Source: Paludibacteraceae bacterium (GTDB lineage: Bacteria > Bacteroidota > Bacteroidia > Bacteroidales > Paludibacteraceae). Taken from it: a stretch of DNA of 44,010 bases. The stretch is taken from contig JAQUTW010000019.1 of the NCBI GenBank assembly GCA_028694215.1, positions 1 to 44,010 of the forward strand, written 5' to 3'. The notes beneath the pieces are model-generated. The model was not told the DNA's origin. It did not search any database and saw nothing but the letters and a program-made list of their open reading frames with translations. Below, piece by piece: positions 33,545 to 41,626 of this stretch (positions within the stretch are counted from its first letter, which is position 1; every line of letters begins with the position of its first letter). A program made the position numbers and the translations under genes.

Positions 33545-35194
33545 TTACTTTGCATTTAAGCTCTCGTCCATTATTTTTTTGCATAGTGGAGCCAGCTTGT
33601 TTCCGGAGTAATTGATGCGCAATTTTATCAAACTGCAACGCTGATGGAAAGCGTTCGGATTTATCCACAACAATTGTATGATATCGGCAGAGGTAAAGTT
33701 CAATGCCAAAAGACATATTACCAACAGGTCGATATTGGTAAGTTTCTTATTGTCGGATAATTTTATAAAAAATTGAGGATACAGATGTTGCAGTTCATCT
33801 AATAGTTTTTCGTGGCTGTTTCCGGTATATGTCATCTGTTGTATTGTGTTGCGCACACTTTCCGGCAATTGATTGATAGGATGTTTTTTCAGATTGTTAT
33901 CAAGTGCAAGTTGTTTGATACATTCTATTTTTGTTTTCAGCATATTGTACAAGTGCAGTCTGTTTTCTTGCAGTTTTATGCTTTGTATGGAATTTCGGTG
34001 TTTAAGCAGCAAAATAATAATGAATGATAATGCGGCGAAAATAAGTAAAGCGGCACTGACGATGATAATGGCAATGGTTTTTCTGTCGGAGTTATGTTGT
34101 AACTCCATTTTTTGTTCTTTTTCCTTGGTCAAATCGTATCTTTTTGCAATAGCGAAAGTGCGTGCTTTTGCATTATTTTCAATCTCTTTTTCGCGTAACT
34201 CGTAAGCATTAAGTAGAGAGATGAATGCACTGTCTGTTTTATTGATCCGTTTCAAGTAAAGGCTTTTCAGATAGCGGTAGTTTGTTTTACTCCATGCAAG
34301 ACTTGCGGTATCGAGAGCCAATAAATCCAAATAATGTTTGCACGAATCTACCGAATCCATCGCTAAATATGCCATGGCTATTGGGTAGGCTAAAGTATAA
34401 TATTTTTGAACGTTACAATTGTGATATATATTTGCAATTACAGATTCAGGTTTTTCTTGGTCGTATTGTTCAAAAGTTTTAAATGCCTTTATACTCCAGT
34501 ATAAATTGGAATCCTGTGCTAGAATAGCATACTTTTCGGCTTGTTTAAAGTATATTGTAAGACTGTCCGGATTATCAAAACTTCTTCCCATATCTCGATA
34601 AACACACGCTAAATAGAGATTATTTTTGTTTTGTTCGAAATAATCTTTTGCTTGTCGGTAATAATCTAATGCAATATGAAACAAATCTTCTTTTTCCGAA
34701 CACATTCCCATTACATAGTAGAGTAATCCCATCAGTTGTGTATTCGGATTTTCTGTTTTCAGTAAGTAGTTTTCTGCCTGTTTCAGAGAGGTGATAGCAC
34801 GGTCGTTATAGCCAAGTTCTGCCAACTCTGCGCCCTGTACATAGAAGGCTTCTCCGGTGTATTGTGCATTTGGGTGTTTTGTAAAGTAGTCGATGGCTAC
34901 AGCCGTAATGCTGTCCGGAGAAGTCGGCAACGACAGTTTGTAGCGTGCATGTTCACTCACAAGGCACGAAGTGGCGTAATCGGCTTCAGGCAGCAATTCG
35001 GGCTTCGTGAGTGTTTCCAATAACAGCAGAGCACTGTCGGGTTTGTGCCAAAGCAGAGCTTCTGCCTGTAACACGGTTGGATTGGTGGCAGTGTGTGTTT
35101 GGCAGCTGCAGGATAAGATTGCAGCCGCAACCACGCAAAAATAAGTGACGAAATGAACGGAAAAAAATGCCTTTAAGGTTTTTTTGTAAGCCAT
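33545..35194 (-). CDS. TPR sensor-type protein with one TM and C-terminal HTH
   Basis: 549 aa. N-terminal signal anchor or lipoprotein signal (CVVAAAILSCSC), then TPR helices (about residues 40-345). One TM segment lies at 372-398 (KTIAIIIVSAALLIFAALSF onward). A cytoplasmic part carries a LuxR-like HTH at about 485-530 (IDLLVICLLALNFTSADIIQLLWINPNAF). This architecture is common in Bacteroidales, where such proteins are thought to sense the periplasm and regulate neighbouring genes. A DUF3244-like small secreted protein lies directly upstream in the divergent direction, a pairing often seen. The target genes are not proven. Confidence 0.85.
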   Translation of the reverse strand: MAYKKTLKAFFSVHFVTYFCVVAAAILSCSCQTHTATNPTVLQAEALLWHKPDSALLLLETLTKPELLPEADYATSCLVSEHARYKLSLPTSPDSITAVAIDYFTKHPNAQYTGEAFYVQGAELAELGYNDRAITSLKQAENYLLKTENPNTQLMGLLYYVMGMCSEKEDLFHIALDYYRQAKDYFEQNKNNLYLACVYRDMGRSFDNPDSLTIYFKQAEKYAILAQDSNLYWSIKAFKTFEQYDQEKPESVIANIYHNCNVQKYYTLAYPIAMAYLAMDSVDSCKHYLDLLALDTASLAWSKTNYRYLKSLYLKRINKTDSAFISLLNAYELREKEIENNAKARTFAIAKRYDLTKEKEQKMELQHNSDRKTIAIIIVSAALLIFAALSFIIILLLKHRNSIQSIKLQENRLHLYNMLKTKIECIKQLALDNNLKKHPINQLPESVRNTIQQMTYTGNSHEKLLDELQHLYPQFFIKLSDNKKLTNIDLLVICLLALNFTSADIIQLLWINPNAFHQRCSLIKLRINYSGNKLAPLCKKIMDESLNAK

Positions 35195-35337
35195 TTATCA
35201 ATTATATTGATTGTCAATAATTTACGCATTAACAAAATTTTACAATTTAAGTTTTTTTATTTGCTTGCAACAAAAACAAGCCGTAATTTTATACCACAAA
35301 ATTATATAAATAAACTCAACTTTAAAATTTTTATGCT

Positions 35338-35721
35338 ATGAAAAAAATCTTTTCTTTTTCTATTGTTTTTCTGCTATTGGCAGGAGGAATGTTCGCTCAA
35401 ACGGTATTACCACAAGAGATTATTTTAAAACGAAATCTAATTGGCGATGTAAAACCACCGATTCCTAAGTCCGTTGTTCCTGTGCCTTTTGAGGCAACTT
35501 ACAGTGCTTCTCAATTAACAGTAACCGCATTGGAAACTGTCGGTTCTGTCCAGATAGTAGTTATCAATAGAAATACATGTGCCATACAATATAATCAAAT
35601 GCAGACATTTGTTGCTAATGATGTAATTACTATTTCTACTTATAATTGGTCATCGGCTTATTATACCATTAATATTTATTATGGCAATACAGTATTAAGC
35701 GGAAGTTTTCTGTTAGAATAA
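35338..35721 (+). CDS. Small secreted DUF3244-like protein (127 aa)
   Basis: Signal MKKIFSFSIVFLLLAGGMFA, then a short beta-sandwich-like protein: EIILKRNL at the start, PVPFEATYSASQLTVTALETVGSVQIVVIN in the middle, and a closing AYYTINIYYGNTVLSGSFLLE. This pattern matches small DUF3244-type secreted proteins of Bacteroidales, usually found beside TPR/HTH regulators, as here. Function unknown. It is divergent from the regulator with a 143-base gap. The next small gene starts 51 bases after it. Confidence 0.75.
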   Translation: MKKIFSFSIVFLLLAGGMFAQTVLPQEIILKRNLIGDVKPPIPKSVVPVPFEATYSASQLTVTALETVGSVQIVVINRNTCAIQYNQMQTFVANDVITISTYNWSSAYYTINIYYGNTVLSGSFLLE

Positions 35722-35772
35722 AAGAAGTAGCCATTTATCGAAAAATATAATAACAAATATAATAACATTTTT

Positions 35773-36167
35773 ATGAGAAAATATTATTCTTGGACAATAG
35801 TTCTGATTTTGAGCCTGTTGTCGTCATCGGTCTTTTCAGCCGATAAAAATAATCAGTCTGCAACGAGTGTAAATGCCATGGCTGTGGCAATGCGTGATAA
35901 TTTAAGTACAACGGTGGGTGATTTAACATCAGAGCAATCGGAAAAAGTTTTAGCTTTTACATTTGAATTAAGTGTTGAGATTGAACTAATTTTGATTTGA
36001 TAAGTCAAAAAGCAAGAAAAGCGCATGCAAAAATTAAGGCAGAAGGCAAAATTCTTGGCAGTTTGGCAGGTGCAAAAAGCAGTAAACTTAAACTTAGTGG
36101 AAGAAAAAGACTAATTAAGTGTTTAAAAATTAGGATAAAAAATATATTTATTGTACTTTTGTTTTGA
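35773..36167 (+). pseudogene. Small secreted protein, probably frameshifted
   Basis: From ATG 35773 a 75-residue frame with a signal peptide (WTIVLILSLLSSSVFSA) and a helical stretch (GDLTSEQSEKVLAFTFELSVEIE) ends at TGA 35998-36000. Just before the stop, another frame (from 35985) reads TNFDLISQKARKAHAKIKAE and continues to 36167 as a basic helical tail. LTSEQ...V...E... followed by a Lys/Arg-rich tail is the shape of small periplasmic LTxxQ-type proteins of Bacteroidetes. The pieces together suggest one gene broken by a single-base indel near 35970-35990. A native 75-residue protein is the alternative. Confidence 0.5.
36154..36161 (+). promoter_or_regulatory. Possible -7 element upstream of the GICD-repeat gene
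   Basis: TACTTTTG matches TAnnTTTG, 108 bases before the ATG at 36270. It overlaps the end of the broken small gene. Confidence 0.45.
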
Positions 36168-36269
36168 AAAATACAACTAACAACTTTTACTTTTAAAAAC
36201 AAACTGTTACTAACAGAGGCAGATACCATCAAATTTATAAATAAAAATAACAATTTAAAACAAACGATT

Positions 36270-36656
36270 ATGAAAACAACAGTTATTACAATTGCACTTG
36301 CAATGTTGACAGCAACAGCTTTCAGTCAAGAGAATAAACCAACACAATCTAATGAGAAAGCTCAGACTGAGAAAGAAGTTCAAACTCAAAAAGGTCCAAA
36401 TTTTGTTGATAACAACAATAACGGGATATGCGACAATTTTGAAAAAGGAATTTGCCCAAGACGTGGTCAGGGACGAAATGCCAAAGGAAGATTCTTTGTA
36501 GATAAAGACAACGATGGCATTTGCGACAACTATCAAAACGGAAACCGTCAAGGACGTGGTAAACGAATTGGTAAAAAAGGTAAGGGACAAGGACGAGGAC
36601 CAAACTTTGTGGATAAAAACAATAATGGTATTTGTGATCGTCGAGAAAACAAATAA
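36270..36656 (+). CDS. Exported protein with three FVDxxxxGICD repeats (candidate modification substrate)
   Basis: 128 aa. Signal MKTTVITIALAMLTATAFSQ, then a charged spacer (residues 21-42). Three near-identical repeats follow: FVDNNNNGICD (45-55), FVDKDNDGICD (76-86) and FVDKNNNGICD (113-123). They are separated by Gly/Arg/Lys-rich basic linkers of 20 and 26 residues, with little other hydrophobic content. The D-x-[DN]-x-[DN]-G-x-x-D spacing is that of calcium-binding EF-hand or thrombospondin type 3 loops. Each repeat has one Cys (54, 85, 122); a fourth Cys is at 62. It heads a cluster with a PqqD-like protein and an ATP-grasp enzyme, so it may be a substrate rather than only a calcium-binding protein. 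Similar GICD-repeat proteins exist in other bacteria; the function is unknown. Confidence 0.8.
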   Translation: MKTTVITIALAMLTATAFSQENKPTQSNEKAQTEKEVQTQKGPNFVDNNNNGICDNFEKGICPRRGQGRNAKGRFFVDKDNDGICDNYQNGNRQGRGKRIGKKGKGQGRGPNFVDKNNNGICDRRENK

Positions 36657-36673
36657 CAAAGTGCAGATACAAT

Positions 36674-36704
36674 TAAATTAGGGGGCAATATGTCCCCTAA
36701 TTTA
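36674..36704 (+). terminator. Strong hairpin between the GICD-repeat gene and the pqqD-like gene
   Basis: TAAATTAGGGG (36674-36684) pairs exactly with CCCCTAATTTA (36694-36704) around a nine-base loop. The following sequence is AT-rich but lacks a long T tract, so partial termination or 3'-end protection is more likely than a full stop. Confidence 0.6.
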
Positions 36705-36729
36705 GATTAAAATTTAATACCTATAAATT

Positions 36730-36975
36730 ATGAGAGTAAGAAAAAACATTGCAATCAGCGAAAACGGATTTATTTTTAATCCGCTGACAGGAGACAGCTT
36801 CAGTGTTAATGAAACAGGCGTTTTTATTGTCCAAAAACTAAAAGACGGTGAAAGTGACGAAACAATTATCCAAAATTTGAAGGATAAATATGACTTGGAC
36901 ACTTCTACTGCTGAAAAAGATTTTAATGATTTTTTATCCATGCTGCAAAGCTATCAATTGATTGCCAATGACTAA
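36730..36975 (+). CDS. PqqD-like protein (peptide-recognition fold)
   Basis: 81 aa. The pattern NIAISENGFIFNPLTGDSFSVNETGVFIVQKLKDG, shown here only to its outline, is that of PqqD and the RiPP precursor recognition element (RRE): two or three beta strands followed by three helices. Conserved features are a strand ending in FNP.TG..F..N.TG and the hydrophobic helix IVQKL. In known RiPP pathways such proteins bind the leader of a precursor peptide and present it to the modifying enzyme. It begins 73 bases after the GICD-repeat gene, and its last eight bases overlap the ATP-grasp start, so the two are translationally coupled. Confidence 0.8.
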   Translation: MRVRKNIAISENGFIFNPLTGDSFSVNETGVFIVQKLKDGESDETIIQNLKDKYDLDTSTAEKDFNDFLSMLQSYQLIAND

Positions 36976-38017
36976 GAGAAAAATCACAGTAGCAGTTACC
37001 GGATTGAACAACATTGACAGTCCGGGACCGGGAATTCCCGTTATTCGAGGATTGAAAGAGAGCGAAACCCTCGACGTTCGTATCGTGGGCTTATCGTACG
37101 AAACTCTCGAGCCCGGAATTTATATGAGCGACTTGGTGGACAAAGTCTATCAGTTGCCATTGCCAACAGCCGGTTCTGCCGTGCTGAAAGAGAGACTAAA
37201 ATACATCGTAAGTCAAGAGAAAATTGATGTATTGATACCCAATTTCGATGCCGAACTGCACAATTTTATCAAAATTCAGGACGAACTGAAATCGGAATTG
37301 AATATCGCCACATTTCTGCCATCACAAGCTGTTTTTGATGAACGTCAGAAGTCCGAATTGGGCAAGTTTGGCGAAAAATATGGCGTAAAAGTTCCTGAAA
37401 GCCACATGATAAATCAGGTTTTAGAAATCAAAAAACTGGAAGAGACCATGAATTATCCGATGGTTATCAAGGGGCGTTATTACGATGCTTACATTGCTCA
37501 GTCCTACGAACAAGCCAGTTCATATTTTTACAAAGTCGTGGCAAAATGGGGCTATCCTGTTATTGTTCAGGAGTTTGTAACAGGCACAGAGGTAAACGTA
37601 ACCGCTATCGGAGACGGCAAGGGAAATTGTATAGGTGCTGTGGCAATGCGGAAATTGTACATCACGGACAAAGGAAAAGCATGGTCGGGTATTTCGTTAG
37701 AAGATGATGAACTGATGGCGATTTCTCGAAGAGTAATTGAAAATAGCAAATGGCCCGGCGGTTGCGAATTGGAATTTATCAAAACCAAAGATGATGAATA
37801 CTACCTGCTTGAAATGAATCCGCGTTTTCCGGCTTGGGTTTATCTTGCCAACGGATGCGGACAAAATCACCCCGAAGCACTTGTAAAAATGGCTCTCGGC
37901 GAAGAAGTTCAGCCATTTACCGATTATCAGAGCGGTAAAATGTTTATTCGTTATTCCTACGACCAAATTGTGGATATATCGGAGTTTCAACAAATTTCCA
38001 CAATGGGAGAAAAATAA
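36968..38017 (+). CDS. ATP-grasp ligase
   Basis: 349 aa from ATG 36968 (an in-frame TTG lies two codons upstream). The N-terminal pre-ATP-grasp domain (KITVAVTGLNNIDSPGPGIPVIRGL) is followed by the ATP-grasp core: MVIKGRYYDAYIAQS, IVQEFVTGTEVNVTAI, and metal-binding LEMNPRFPAWVYL. This is the carbamoyl-phosphate-synthetase/D-Ala-D-Ala-ligase type, which activates a carboxylate as acyl phosphate for attack by an amine. The combination with a PqqD-like protein and a decarboxylase suggests a peptide- or amine-ligating step. Substrates cannot be deduced. It overlaps the pqqD-like gene by eight bases. Confidence 0.9.
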   Translation: MTKRKITVAVTGLNNIDSPGPGIPVIRGLKESETLDVRIVGLSYETLEPGIYMSDLVDKVYQLPLPTAGSAVLKERLKYIVSQEKIDVLIPNFDAELHNFIKIQDELKSELNIATFLPSQAVFDERQKSELGKFGEKYGVKVPESHMINQVLEIKKLEETMNYPMVIKGRYYDAYIAQSYEQASSYFYKVVAKWGYPVIVQEFVTGTEVNVTAIGDGKGNCIGAVAMRKLYITDKGKAWSGISLEDDELMAISRRVIENSKWPGGCELEFIKTKDDEYYLLEMNPRFPAWVYLANGCGQNHPEALVKMALGEEVQPFTDYQSGKMFIRYSYDQIVDISEFQQISTMGEK

Positions 38018-38083
38018 CTATCGGGCTTTGGCTCAAACTTTCTATTGTAATCTAATTTTCTAACTTTTAAAATCTAATTTCAT

Positions 38084-39442
38084 ATGTTTCCAACTTACGA
38101 AAGTCCAACAATTAAAAAATTAAATGCCGGAATGATGAATAAATTCGGCAGCAGAACAGAATACACACCTGTAAAATTTATTGATAATGTGGCAGTTGCC
38201 GATTTAATGGACAAATATGGCTCGCCACTGTTCGTTATCAGCGAAAGAACTATTCGGCAGAATTACCAAAAAGCCCTGAAAGCTTTTAAAATGCGTTATC
38301 CCAAAGTGCAATTTGCGTGGAGCTATAAAACAAACTATTTAGATGCGGTTTGTAAAGTGTTTCATCAGGAGGGCAGTTGGGCGGAAGTTGTTTCCGGTTT
38401 TGAATATCAAAAAGCCATTCGCAACGGCGTTCCCGGAAATCTGATTATTTTCAACGGTCCCGACAAATCCAAAGAGGATTTGATTTTGGCAGTTAAAAAC
38501 CGCTCGCTTATTCATATCGACCATTTTGATGAGCTGTATATGCTGATTGAGATTTTGGAAGAGATAAAAGACACAAAAGCTCGCGTAGCAATTCGCGTGA
38601 ATATGGACACCGGCATCTATCCGCAGTGGGACAGATTTGGTTTCAACTACGATAACGGGCAAGCGTGGAATGCGATTGTAAAAATTATTGCACAAGAAAA
38701 ACTGCAATTAGAGGGTCTCCATTGTCATATCGGAACGTATATGCTTATTGCAAATGCTTATGCAGTAGCTGCCCGCAAAATGTGTGAGCTTGCTTTGAAA
38801 TACTCCAACACCACCGGAGAAAATATAAAATACATTGACATGGGAGGTGGATTTTGTTCGGCAAATACGCTTAAAGGCTCTTATTTACAAGGAGCAGACA
38901 TTATCCCCACTTTTGATGATTACGCCGAAGCGATTACTAACACCATTCTGCAATTTGGTTTTCGTCCTGACGAATTGCCTCTGTTGATTTTGGAAACAGG
39001 ACGAGCATTGATTGACGAAGCTGGCTATCTGTTAGGAACGGTTCTGGCTACAAAACGTCTTGCCGATGGGCGCAGAGCTACGGTACTTGATACGGGCGTA
39101 AACATTATGTTTACATCGTTTTGGTATAATCACCGCGTTTCGCCGGCTCAGGATTTTTCGCAACATGCCGAAGAAACAGTACTTTACGGTCCTTTGTGCA
39201 TGAACATCGACTGTTTGCGCGAAAGCGTACTTTTGCCACTTCTGAAAAAAGGTGACCGTATTGTTGTTCACGAAGTTGGAGCATACAATATGACCCAGTG
39301 GATGCAGTTTATCACTTTGAGACCCAACATTGTAATGATTGATACGAAAGGCGAAGTACACCTAATTCGTAAGCAAGAAACAGTAAATACTATTGTGGAT
39401 TGTGAAATTGTGCCGGAACATTTAAAGAAATTTGTAATATAA
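38084..39442 (+). CDS. Fold-type III PLP-dependent amino-acid decarboxylase (LysA-like)
   Basis: 452 aa. Related to diaminopimelate, ornithine and arginine decarboxylases. The PLP lysine is in FAWSYKTN (Lys 82). GSWAEVVSGFEYQKAIRNG and NGPDKSKEDL are typical of LysA-like proteins. HCHIGTYM, MGGGFCS, LETGRALIDEAG, YGPLCMNIDCL (catalytic Cys region) and GAYNMTQW complete the expected active site. It has about 40 extra N-terminal residues relative to the usual LysA. Its place after an ATP-grasp gene, rather than in lysine biosynthesis, suggests a dedicated role: either decarboxylating a modified peptide or supplying an amine. It starts 66 bases after the ATP-grasp gene and ends 12 before the next. 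Confidence 0.88.
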   Translation: MFPTYESPTIKKLNAGMMNKFGSRTEYTPVKFIDNVAVADLMDKYGSPLFVISERTIRQNYQKALKAFKMRYPKVQFAWSYKTNYLDAVCKVFHQEGSWAEVVSGFEYQKAIRNGVPGNLIIFNGPDKSKEDLILAVKNRSLIHIDHFDELYMLIEILEEIKDTKARVAIRVNMDTGIYPQWDRFGFNYDNGQAWNAIVKIIAQEKLQLEGLHCHIGTYMLIANAYAVAARKMCELALKYSNTTGENIKYIDMGGGFCSANTLKGSYLQGADIIPTFDDYAEAITNTILQFGFRPDELPLLILETGRALIDEAGYLLGTVLATKRLADGRRATVLDTGVNIMFTSFWYNHRVSPAQDFSQHAEETVLYGPLCMNIDCLRESVLLPLLKKGDRIVVHEVGAYNMTQWMQFITLRPNIVMIDTKGEVHLIRKQETVNTIVDCEIVPEHLKKFVI

Positions 39443-39454
39443 TCACCTCGATAA

Positions 39455-41626
39455 ATGCGAAGCAGAGCCTCCCTTAAATCCGTCGCCAATCTGCATCTGA
39501 AAGCAACTTACAACAGCTACGGACAGATTTTCTTTTCCATGCAAACTTGGCTTGCGGTAACCATACTTATTGTAAGCATGTTAGATGTGCGAGTAGGGTT
39601 TGGGGGATTGGTAGCTGTGATGATCACCAATTTGCTATCTCATTTACTTGGGTTCTCGAAAGAAAAAATTGCTACCGGTGTTTACGGTTTCAATGCCGTT
39701 TTTATGGGAATGAGTCTGATGTTTAAGTTTTATCTTAACTCATCGTTTTTGCTCTTTTACATTTTCGGTATTGTACTTTCATTTTTGCTAACGGTTTGGC
39801 TCGAAACGGTATTTTCAAAGAAAAGTCTGCCCGTGTTGACTTTGCCTTTTGTTATCACAAGTTTTATTATTGACTTGTCATTCAAGAGCTTTGCCAATAT
39901 CGAACAGATTACTCAGTTTGATCGATTTACCGTTTTGTTAGCTAAACAAATGAGTGTTCCGTGGTATGGTTTGGTACATTCGTTGGATAATATTCAACTT
40001 CCGCAACTCATTTACTATTACTTTAAAACGCTGGCTTCCATCTTTTTCACTGATAGTATTTTAGTTGGGATATTAATTTTTGTTGCGCTGCTCATACATT
40101 CCCGCATAAAATCGACTGTTGCTTTTCTCGGATTTTTCTGTGCTTTTGCAGTAAGTAAAATTGTGGGCTTTGATTTACAGCAACTTACTGCCAATCTTGC
40201 CGGAACCAACTTTATTTTTTGGGGAATAGCGATGGGAAGTTTTTTTATTATCCCAAATATTTACAGTTATCTGCTTGTGGCGGGGCTTACACCGGTGCTT
40301 TTTCTTTTGTATGCAGGTATTGAGAAAATAATTGCAGGGTCAGGATTGTCGTCATACACATTGGCATTCAGCGTGTTGACTATTTTGTTGATTTATGTAC
40401 TTATCCATCGTACGTTTAATAAATTTTTTGTTTTCCCGCTGATACAGTACTACAATCCGGAAAAGACGGTGTATAAAAGAGTAAATTTTTTGCAGCGTTT
40501 TGAAAACGATTTACCATTTAAAATGAAACTTCCGTTTTTGGGCGAATGGACTGTAAGTCAGGGATATAATGGGGAAATTACACATTTAGGCGAATGGGGA
40601 AATGCACTTGACTTTGTAATAACCGATAATGATAAAAAAACCTACTTGCTACCCGGAACAAAAAAAGATGATTTTTACAGTTACAATAAGCCCGTACTTG
40701 CTCCGGCTGATGGCTATGTGTATCAAATCAGCAATATTACTAAGGACAACGAAATTAACGACGTAAACACAAATAAAAATTGGGGTAATACAATTATTAT
40801 CAATCACTTGAATGGGCTTTTTACTCAAATTAGTCACTTGAAACAAGATAGTTTTACAGTAAATATCGGAGATTATGTGACCAAAGGGACAGTACTTGCC
40901 TCATGCGGAAATTCAGGTCGTTCGCCCGAACCACACATACATTTTCAGATACAGTTAAGTCCCGAAATTGGAGCGAAAACGCACCCTTATCCCTTCGGTT
41001 ACTACTTTGAGAAGACAAACGATAAACCGATTTTGCGAATTGGCGATGTTCCAACCGAAAATTCCATTATCTACAATGTGGATAGTTTGGATTTGATATA
41101 CAACGCTTTTAACTTTAAGCCCGGTAAAGAGCTGAATGTCAACTTTAATGGTGAAAAAGTAAAATGGACGGTTGCAACCAATGCATACAATCAAAGTTAT
41201 ATTTTCTGCGAAAAATCCAAATCAACAGCATACTTTGTCAATGACGGTACGATGTTTTATTTTACCGACTTTGAAGGACGAAAAAAGTCTGCACTTTACA
41301 CGTTTTATCGCAGTTGCTTCAGACTTTTACTTGCAGGTGAGCGGAGTATTGAGATTAAAGACAGCATTCCGCTGTCAAAGGAATTACCATTGACTCTCAA
41401 ATGGTTACAGGATTTTATTGCCCCAATAGTTTTGCTCAGTCGGGTAAATTTTTCATCAAATTTAAATCGATTGGATAATCCGTATTATCCCGAGAATGCC
41501 GAGTTTGTAAACCGAGTTGAGGTCAAATCTTTTTGGAAAAAAGAGCAACCGACAGAATACACCGTAGCAATATCACAGTCTAAAATTGAAATTAAATCGA
41601 AGAATTTGAGTTTATGTATCGAATAG
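39455..41626 (+). CDS. Urea transporter-like membrane protein fused to a degenerate M23-like domain
   Basis: 723 aa. Residues 1-320 are a urea transporter (UT)-type integral membrane domain: GVYGFNAVFMGMSLMF and SLPVLTLPFVITSF match the two UT signatures. Residues about 361-520 form a LytM/M23-like domain (GEWTVSQGYNGE, WGNALDFVI, QISHLKQD, CGNSGRSPEPHIHFQI). The first zinc-ligand motif HxxxD is changed: Asp 386 is present, but Gly 382 replaces the His. His 461 and HxH (494, 496) remain. Proteolytic activity is therefore uncertain. The C-terminal 200 residues are unassigned. UT-M23 fusions exist in other Bacteroidetes, to my knowledge without a defined function. It overlaps the next gene by 13 bases. 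Confidence 0.85.
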   Translation: MRSRASLKSVANLHLKATYNSYGQIFFSMQTWLAVTILIVSMLDVRVGFGGLVAVMITNLLSHLLGFSKEKIATGVYGFNAVFMGMSLMFKFYLNSSFLLFYIFGIVLSFLLTVWLETVFSKKSLPVLTLPFVITSFIIDLSFKSFANIEQITQFDRFTVLLAKQMSVPWYGLVHSLDNIQLPQLIYYYFKTLASIFFTDSILVGILIFVALLIHSRIKSTVAFLGFFCAFAVSKIVGFDLQQLTANLAGTNFIFWGIAMGSFFIIPNIYSYLLVAGLTPVLFLLYAGIEKIIAGSGLSSYTLAFSVLTILLIYVLIHRTFNKFFVFPLIQYYNPEKTVYKRVNFLQRFENDLPFKMKLPFLGEWTVSQGYNGEITHLGEWGNALDFVITDNDKKTYLLPGTKKDDFYSYNKPVLAPADGYVYQISNITKDNEINDVNTNKNWGNTIIINHLNGLFTQISHLKQDSFTVNIGDYVTKGTVLASCGNSGRSPEPHIHFQIQLSPEIGAKTHPYPFGYYFEKTNDKPILRIGDVPTENSIIYNVDSLDLIYNAFNFKPGKELNVNFNGEKVKWTVATNAYNQSYIFCEKSKSTAYFVNDGTMFYFTDFEGRKKSALYTFYRSCFRLLLAGERSIEIKDSIPLSKELPLTLKWLQDFIAPIVLLSRVNFSSNLNRLDNPYYPENAEFVNRVEVKSFWKKEQPTEYTVAISQSKIEIKSKNLSLCIE

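Noticed and set aside
33661-33669. A second perfect DnaA box, TTATCCACA
   Set aside because: It is isolated and lies inside the coding sequence of the TPR/HTH gene; one chance hit is expected in AT-rich DNA of this length.
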